From: Umbellularia californica
Lineage: Eukaryota; Streptophyta; Magnoliopsida; Laurales; Lauraceae
Direction of reading: 5' to 3'
Length of the DNA: 64,000 nucleotides
Assembly (NCBI GenBank): GCA_028538565.1
Contig: JAPQWN010000011.1
Span: 9,332,501 to 9,396,500, forward strand
Positions within the stretch are counted from its first letter, which is position 1. Every line of letters begins with the position of its first letter. The translations under genes were made by a program, and so were the position numbers. Positions 56,766-64,000 of this stretch are shown here, one piece after another. The notes under the pieces are model-generated. The model did no database searches, had not been told where the DNA came from, and saw only the letters and a program-made list of their open reading frames with translations.

Positions 56766-59700
56766 CTTGGTCTTCTCATTGCTACCGACAAAATCAGATA
56801 ACCTCTTGTCCCTGAAGAGCTCTTTACCAGCCCACCAAAGTTGTGTCTCATCTTCATGCAAGAGTTCCAAATCTAGAAAATTCACAGGATGAGTGTGCAC
56901 ATTGATGCATGGATAAAATGTAACAAACAACATCGTGAGTTGTTAGAAGCATGTTAATGAAACCAAGTAGTCATTTAGTTTAGAAGTCCAAATGAAAAAA
57001 GCCAAATTGGAATATACACAAAGCAAGCCAGAGTAAGCTTATTTTAGTCTTGAGAATAAAGTTAAATTTTCTATATTTTAGAAGTAACCACAGTCATGAT
57101 CAAGAGATCTTCAACACTGAATAAGATTTGTATAAGCAGACAAATGAACTCAATTTCTGAAATACTATGAAAACAACATATGAGAAGAAGAGCGAACAAA
57201 GACCTCAACTTCTGAAATAGTATGAAAACAACATTTGAGAATTCAATTTCAGGAACAGTTTGAAAATGACATATGAGGAAAGGAAAAAGAAGATTGTCAA
57301 CAAAAATTAGTGATTCAAACATTATGGCAAGTTAGTGACTTTAGAGTGGATCATGAGGGTTCCTTACGTGAAAGCCTAACATGAAAGCAGGTCAATTTTG
57401 GTACCATGCAAATTACTAGCTGCAAGATATAATTATAGTAAGGCATTGAATTAAATGATAAAAATGGATTGATGATTTGTATGTAATTAAATGATTAAAA
57501 TCTCCTAGATGGGATGAACCTGAACGCTGTTTTTGGGAAGGGAGGAGGGGAGGGGAGGGGAGAGAAAATTTGAGGACAAGGAAAATGAAGGGGAGGGCAG
57601 TTTTCCCTCCTCTTGTTTGTTTATAGTCAAAAAGTTTGAGGGGGAAGGAAAATCCCCTCTTTGCCTCCCTCTATCCCCCCAGTTTTGAAGGAAAAATTTG
57701 GGGGAAAAATTTTGAAAAATTTACCCCAAATTCCCCTCCCCCACTTTCCCTCTCCCCTTCCCAAACACCCTTTATTTTAACTTTCCCTCCATCTTCCCCT
57801 CTTTTTTTTTCCTTCCCCTCACTTTACCTCCTTCCCAAACATAGTGTAACCGTCTAGTTGGTGGCCAAAAGACAGTAAGATGAAAAGTATGGCAAGCATC
57901 CACATTAGGCAGGAGAAAGAACAACAATTGAATGATTAGGTCTTAAAAGTTAAATCATGAGCTTTCTGCACATGGATTGTCCATGGTGGGACCCATCAGA
58001 CCAACAGTTTATATCACTGAACAGTACGACGCACATGTACATATTAAAAGCTTATACTAGTTGTAGAAAATTATGGTCTGAGCAATCTATATGTCTCCTC
58101 TATTTTTCAGGCAAAGTCCTGTGACCTGTCAACATCATGGGTACCTCAAAATAAAAGAAAGAAAAACGACACAATGGACATAACTTGGACAAGGACACGA
58201 TTTCAGATAGTGGAAATAATTACCAGGTGTTAGTCATGGGGGAGCTAGCAAAAACTACAATGCTGATACATCAATATAAATATATAATGGAACTGAAAAA
58301 TGAATTATTTTTATAATTTTCATTTCATAAATGTATGATGCAGGGAAAACATCTTTCTTTTTCTAATACCAATCCAGTGAAATCAAAATTCCCCCGATTC
58401 AATCAACTGGTCACACGTATTGTCAAGGAACTACTGCAATCAGAAATTTCTCATGTTGAGATATTGTCAATATATATTTCAATTTTTCTTTTTTTGGTTC
58501 TCTCAGGTTATTATTGTCAGAGCTAAGCTTAAGGCTGACACCCATGGTCCACAAATATGCCCAATGTCCACAGGCTCAAAGCGTAATATTTTGTTGTGAT
58601 CTAGTAGAGATAAGAATGATAGATTTTATTGTTGTACTGTAATCTTGTAGATGTAGTTTCCCTTCTCCCTTTCTTGGAGATATAATTTCCCTTTCCATCC
58701 CTGTAAATCATTTCTGGCCGTGTGACTCAATATATGCAAGATTCAACAAATCTGTTGTCTCTTCCTCATTAAAATTATCAGAAAATTCTTGAAAATTCAA
58801 AAACATATATATATATAGAAAAAATTAAGAAGTTCTTAGAAATATATAAATTTAGAAACATATAGACTTTAGACATTCTCATGGAAAAATATCTCAAACA
58901 TCTCACCATGTATCATGAATCATGATACTTCCATTTTTTGGCGGTATTATACATAGGAATTGTCTTGCTTTAACATTCATTGTGAAAAATATCATGATAT
59001 TTCCAATATATCAGGGATACTTGTGATAATGGTCTCATAAATGCAGGAGTAGAACTGGTAAGAAGTGGAGTGGTTGGTGGTTGAGGGCGCAGGGGGTAGC
59101 CATGGGCCCCAAAAATCTTTGAAAAATCTTGTGTATAATTTGCAAATTGCCCCCCTCATGTGATATATATATATATATATATTGACTGAGTTTCAGTCCT
59201 GGTCCTTCAGTCCTGGTCCTAGTTTAAAATATTGGCTGGTTAAACAACCATGGTATGATGGTGATACATGCCATAGTTTCCAATCCTGTTGATTGGGTGG
59301 AATGGAATTGGCTAGTTACCAACTGAGACTACGATCTCAAGTAATTAATTTTCAATATTTTGTTATAAATGAAGACATTTACAAATAAAATATTGGAAAT
59401 TAATTTTTACTGTAAAATCTATATAAATTTCATCATCGAAGCTTTATCCCATCTTACATACATTTCATACGGAGTCGTAGTCTAAATTTTTTGTTCTCAT
59501 AAAAGTATATTTTAACTTCGATTCCACTGATGCAAGTAACTTTGGTTTTTAATCAAAGTCAATGAGATTGACTCATCCAGACTGGGATGCGTCATACCGA
59601 GTCATGAGTCAGCCATATGGGCCAACCAGATTTTGACCAAAGTCGTCCAAATTGAGTTCAACTTGACTCAGTCAAATACTATCTGATCGCACCTATGCAA

Positions 59701-62700
59701 ACTCGGTGAGTTCCTAGTCATTATGCTGAGTTGGAAAACTACGGCACACATCTATTGGCTTGATAAAAACGAATACATAACCAACCAAAAACCTTTATAA
59801 TTAATTTATTTTCAGTTTTTTAACTAAAAGAAGAATGAAAATTCCATTTTGAATGGGTTTCTACCCTTCAAAGAACGTAAAAATGGCCAGATCAAAGATG
59901 TTCTAGCTCCACGCACAAATTTGGGAAAATTTTCCTGTGCACTAAGAAGGAATCATTGTCCCTCTTGACTTTTTCTTTTACACGAAAACAAAAGTTATCA
60001 TCGAATCATAGATTATTGGGCTGTCATATGTATGATTTATTGATTTGAATGTCTTTGCAAATGTATTTAATTTTCTTAATCAGCCTTTCATTTTTACATT
60101 TCCCTTGTGCGCCTAATCCATGTATGTAGTTTTACATCTATGCATTTATTACATAACAGCTACCTTGCCTATGTTAGATATCGATTTAGGTCCCTTTTCT
60201 CCTTCTTTGCTTTATTTTATCAAAGAATTCATGTTGTAATTCCAGTGATAAACTTATTTATACTTTCATTTGAATTTTTAGAGTGTTGAGTGGCCTGATG
60301 AAGAGGATTTAAGTAATCATGACCTCATGTCCTCACAGTCCTTACTATAGATATGGTTTACCTTGTCACGTCAGGAACTAAAAATTTAACGTCTGTGACC
60401 AAACCATATTTATTGGTTATAGGCTTAACAAGTTGACAAGTTAACACCACTGCCAGTCCAACAAACTTTTTTCCATTCAGTAAACACCAGCGTATGAACC
60501 CTGGTTCCCTCAACTACAGAGGGTATGCCTTATGAACAAACTTCAATCTGCTAAACACGAAAGTCAAACTCACTGACCAATCACAACTCAATCTAGAGAT
60601 AAGAAATAATGCCTTTGGAGAAAGCTAATTGCAATATAACCAATACAATATGGGACTTCGTAATTGATATTTTAAAACTTAACCTAAACTAGTGAAATGT
60701 ACTTAAACAATATGTTGAACAGCTAACATAAAATAACTAAAGAGGCTTTAAAGAATTACACCTTGATTTGTTTTATTGACAATAAAAAAATTGATAGAAA
60801 GTCTTTACATATTACAAAGATACACTCATGGTGTTAAATTCCAGTGCCGGTTAGGACCAAGACGAGTCTGTGCTCCCATACCGGTCCGTGCCGACCGGTA
60901 TGGCTGCACCGGTCCTAAAAGTGTCAAAAAAAATCATAAAAGATCAGAAAAATAAAAAATAATAGAAAAATAATAAAAATGTGCAAAATTGAGCTACTTA
61001 ACAAGTTGTCAATCCAAATATATGGCAATGTTTGGTGTTGTTGTCTTGTTGAGCGCTGAGCTGCTGACTACCTGACAGTAGCATATCCCTACTAGTTTTT
61101 ATGGATAAATGGCATTGACAGCTTGGGAAATATATAGTATCAAGCTGATTCTAATCTTTGGTTTATTTGTCTTCAAAATTTCAAGAGCAAAATTTTATTT
61201 TTAACCCTAGGGATTAGTCATTTGAGTTTCTTTTAAAGATATATTGGTCAAAATCGAAAACTTTGAGAGTCCCATTTGGATGTGGATTGGGATATATTTA
61301 ATACCAATTCATTCAAATACCCTAGCATGTAGTTTAGGTCCTTATAATTTAAAGAGAAAAATTATCTTTTTAACTCAAAGGATAAGTCACTTAAGTTTTT
61401 TTCAAGGATAACTGAAGTCAAAAACAAAAAGATGAAAAAAGGATGGTCTCATTAATTTTTACCTAATTTCAGTGTTAGTCAATGGAGATTTTCATAAAAA
61501 CACAAAAGATTAGGGCCTTTTTAGTTTTTAAATTATATGAAAATTGAAGGCCCTATTTGCAAAAATGCCTTTACAGGCAAAAAAATACCTAGCTGGGGTC
61601 AAAATCAAGTTACAAGCGTTTACAGAAGTCTTGACATTCCTTCCAGTGAGCCATGACGGTTCTTGTGCAATTTTGGACAATATATAATACAAATATAAAA
61701 TTTAGTGACAGGAATGGGCACTTGCTGGTGCCAGTGCCTGAACTGACTCGGCCAACTCTGGAACTGGGTCGACTTGGCCAACCGGGATTTTATACCATGG
61801 ATACAATGCCCAACAAATATATTGGAAGACGTGCTTTGTCCCGCCTGCCTAGTGCACCTGGTTAGGGACAGAAAAAACCCTCCCTTTGATGGGTAGAGTG
61901 CAGGTTCAATCCCTGGTAAATACGGGAAGTTCTCATCCATATGTGCTTTCCAGTTTAGGGGTCTCTGTCAATAGGGCTGGGTCCTGTTGTATCTAGGTCA
62001 GTGACGGAAAAAAAAACACCTCTATCCACCGCTTCTGTATCGAACAACTAGCCCATTTGCCTCTCCAACAACAAGAAGTTAGTAGATTAAAGTATTGAGA
62101 TCTCATCATAAAATAAACTACTTTTCTAAGGATTATTTTCTTTTCCTTGACCTCCAAGCTGTTGACAAGTCCCTTCCACCACGAAACTTCTGGACCAAAT
62201 AAGATAAAAATCCTCAATGAATCTCAAATGGCCTGAACCTCCATCGCACTTCAGGCTGACTCATCTTATTGAAAAATAAAAGGAGAACGAGTCTTATAGA
62301 TCCGGCCTTTATAATCTATAAACTCTGTCATTCTAATCAAACCACATTGCTTCTAGATCCACTATTAACCCTCACTGGTCAAGATCATCGAAACAAATCT
62401 TTCTTAAAGAATGGCCCTCCAACATCACCTTTCCCTCATGAAACAGCTGAGGGCAATGCCTTTAATGTTATTTTCTGGTTATTCTCCGAGAGCATTTATC
62501 CAGTTACATGAACTTGATGATATCCAAAATGAAGTCCAAGGACTTCTCAGAGTTAAATTTATTCAATTGATCATTTCTTTCACTAAAATTTAGATCGTCA
62601 AGGAATTCAATCACTCCTTTCTTGATTGAAAAGGACCCACGCTTCAACACTCTGAATTTGATCTTTTTTAAAAAAATTAAACAAATTTTCAATAAGAAAG

Positions 62701-63379
62701 AAGAGAAAATGAAAATAAGCTAAGTGCACCTTCAACCCCCAAGGACAACATAGAAGGAGAATTACATAACAGGAACTAAGAGATTAAACCATGCATAACG
62801 ACAGTACTCACCTACCCACTCCTACTAAACATTCCATATTCATGTTTGAGGATTTGCGGAAAATCCACAACCACCGCCCTCAACAACAAATGGTTCCAAA
62901 AATCTTCTAGAGCGTGTAAACATAAAAGGCAGTTGGCTCATCAAGTTGCTGCCCTGTCATGCAACCATGTGGTTGTGGGTTCGGAAACAACTTAGGAACT
63001 ATAGTGGGAAAAATACAAATAAATGGGGTAATAGTTAAGTACGCCTCAGTTTCATCTTCTTTATGGTACCGTAAGTATTAAATTTGAGACATCTATCATC
63101 ATCAAACACATCCATAAACAAGATTCATTCAAGCTTTAAGGTTCATATATTATGGCACTAAAAAAAGAGAGTATGAATGAGATACTAGGAACTTCATTAT
63201 AGTATGATTTTTTTTTTAATATAGGCAGGTACTGAACAAATAAACGCACCAGAAAAGAGCTGTTTCCATAAATCAGAATCTGGTAAAAGCCCTAAATTAG
63301 CTGCTATTGCCCTTTCAATGCTTTGAATATGGTCTCTCAAGATATGCGATGATAAGGCCTTTTTATATAGAACCTGGTC
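56766..63379 (-). CDS. CFAP298-like (DUF2870) gene, two exons seen, partial
   Basis: Exon 63379-63250 (acceptor TTTCAG, donor G|GTGCGT) encodes DQVLYKKALSSHILRDHIQS and continues to DLWKQLFS. Exon 56872-56766 (acceptor TTCTAG, donor AAG|GTTGCA) encodes LELLHEDETQLWWAGKELF then RDKRLSDFVGSNEKTK. The phases match (1 nt + 2 nt, making Asp). The second exon strongly resembles the QLWWA.KEL....KLSDY.GKNEKTK block of CFAP298 (animal C21orf59/Kurly), a cytoplasmic dynein-arm assembly factor for cilia. The first is compatible with the preceding KxQV...LR.A region. Flowering plants lack motile cilia, so the role here is unknown. The intervening 6.4 kb would be an intron. N-terminal exons would lie beyond 64000; C-terminal exons were not found. 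The donor GTTGCA is weak, so the second exon could run on to the stop at 56724. Confidence 0.55.
57147..57285. repeat. Three degenerate tandem copies of a roughly 45-bp unit
   Basis: CAATTTCTGAAATACTATGA ... CAACATATGAGAA recurs three times with substitutions, inside the proposed CFAP298-like intron. Confidence 0.7.
57525..57846. mobile_element. MITE-like element with GGGAAGG ends
   Basis: The left end CGCTGTTTTTGGGAAGGGAGG and right end CCTCCTTCCCAAACATAGTG form imperfect inverted repeats around a polypurine left arm and polypyrimidine right arm. CACTATGTTTGGGAAGG-type ends are common in plant MITEs. No clear target duplication. Confidence 0.5.
59164..59219. repeat. (AT)n and a 14-bp tandem duplication
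   Basis: Nine or so AT units, then TTCAGTCCTGGTCC twice in tandem. Confidence 0.85.
61840..62020 (+). mobile_element. Possible tRNA-derived SINE
   Basis: A perfect Pol III B box GGTTCAATCCC (61903-61913) lies about 50 bases downstream of an A-box-like TAGTGCACCTGG, and an A run follows near 62008. No target duplication could be fixed and no cloverleaf folds, so it is not a tRNA gene. Confidence 0.3.
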
Positions 63380-64000
63380 CTGAAACAGAATGCAGAAAAT
63401 TATTAACATAAAGTGGTTATAAAAAATAAGTGCAGAAAACTTCAATTGTATACAAACATATGTAAAGCCACCTATTATGTGCTAAGTCCATATATATGTG
63501 GCCATGGTCAAATGATCATGATCATTGACCTTGTGAGTCTTATTGTTGATGAACACTTTCAAGAAAATCAACGAAATTGAAAGATCCTAGCCATCAATCT
63601 TCAATTCTGCATCCCCTTTTCTTTTTTCCTTTTTCTTTTTTTGATAAGGCATCCACATTTTTCATTTACTGCAGCCAGTCACTTCACTTTTCTCAGATCC
63701 ATCAATTTTCAAGGGAATGTGCATGGTTGGCCATCGGATTACTAGTCCTGATCAGTTAACTGAAGGACATGTATGGACTTGGCATAAATTCTAGAATTTG
63801 CCTATTTAATTGCAATGAGATAGTGCTCAATGTATTATTTGAGTTCAGTAACAAATATCAAGCATGACAAAAATCAGAATCATAAATCCTATATGTCCTA
63901 AACTCTTGGAGATATGGTTACAGCTAGGATTGACTAGGATTCTGAGTATAATAAAATTAAATTATAGCTCAACAATACTTGCAACTCAGGGTTGTAGCCC
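63380..64000. other. Right edge, nothing recognised
   Basis: If the CFAP298-like model is right, this is intron upstream of the exon at 63379-63250. No exon seen on either strand. Confidence 0.35.

Noticed and set aside
62930..62995. tRNA-like B box (GGTTCGGAAAC) considered as a tRNA gene
   Set aside because: No cloverleaf or acceptor stem; at most a SINE trace.
1..64000. CRISPR array, bacterial operon, or integrated virus
   Set aside because: No regularly spaced identical repeats, no prokaryotic gene order, and the only reverse transcriptases belong to Copia and LINE elements; the Gypsy remnant lacks its RT.

Overview
This window is nuclear DNA of a flowering plant. The genes carry spliced GT-AG introns, plant-specific families are present (an LRR-malectin receptor kinase and a MAKR protein), and the intergenic DNA is full of plant transposons (Copia, Gypsy, RTE- and L1-type LINEs, hAT-, PIF/Harbinger- and Mutator-like MITEs). 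The species cannot be fixed from sequence alone. No bacterial-type system, CRISPR array, virus copy or tRNA/rRNA gene was recognised.

Layout. (1) 1-7000: the 5' part of an LRR-malectin receptor-like kinase gene on the minus strand runs off the left edge. It has seven recognisable exons, no ATG in its signal-peptide exon and a net frameshift in its second malectin exon. An oppositely oriented remnant of the same family, with LRR and membrane-segment exons, lies at 6283-6849. Between them is a duplicated block carrying a MITE in one copy and a SINE-like insert in the other. (2) 7.4-15 kb: a repeat zone with a MITE flanked by a 10-bp target duplication, a decayed RTE-type LINE, a Gypsy pol remnant, and a roughly 0.45-kb tandem duplication whose first copy was later hit by an L1-type LINE with an RNase H domain. 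(3) 16278-17606 (minus): an intact intronless gene for a lung-seven-transmembrane (GOST/CAND-type) receptor. (4) 19524-37343 (minus): a complete seven-exon gene for the catalytic subunit of mitochondrial NAD-dependent isocitrate dehydrogenase, 369 aa. Its first intron is 10.5 kb and holds a nest: a young Copia element inside a PIF/Harbinger-like MITE inside an LTR-like repeat. Other introns hold a MITE, a short LINE copy and a degenerate minisatellite. (5) 38-48 kb: an L1-type LINE remnant on the plus strand and a hAT-like MITE. (6) 48366-49445 (plus): an intact single-exon gene for a MAKR4-like membrane-associated kinase regulator. (7) 56766-63379 (minus): two exons with compatible phase that look like the 3' half of a CFAP298 (DUF2870) gene, separated by a 6.4-kb intron; its other exons were not found.

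The genes do not form a functional unit; they are ordinary independent plant loci. The best-supported novelties are structural: the nested insertions in the IDH intron, insertions that can be confirmed from duplicated empty sites inside the window, and the two disabled receptor-kinase copies in opposite orientation.
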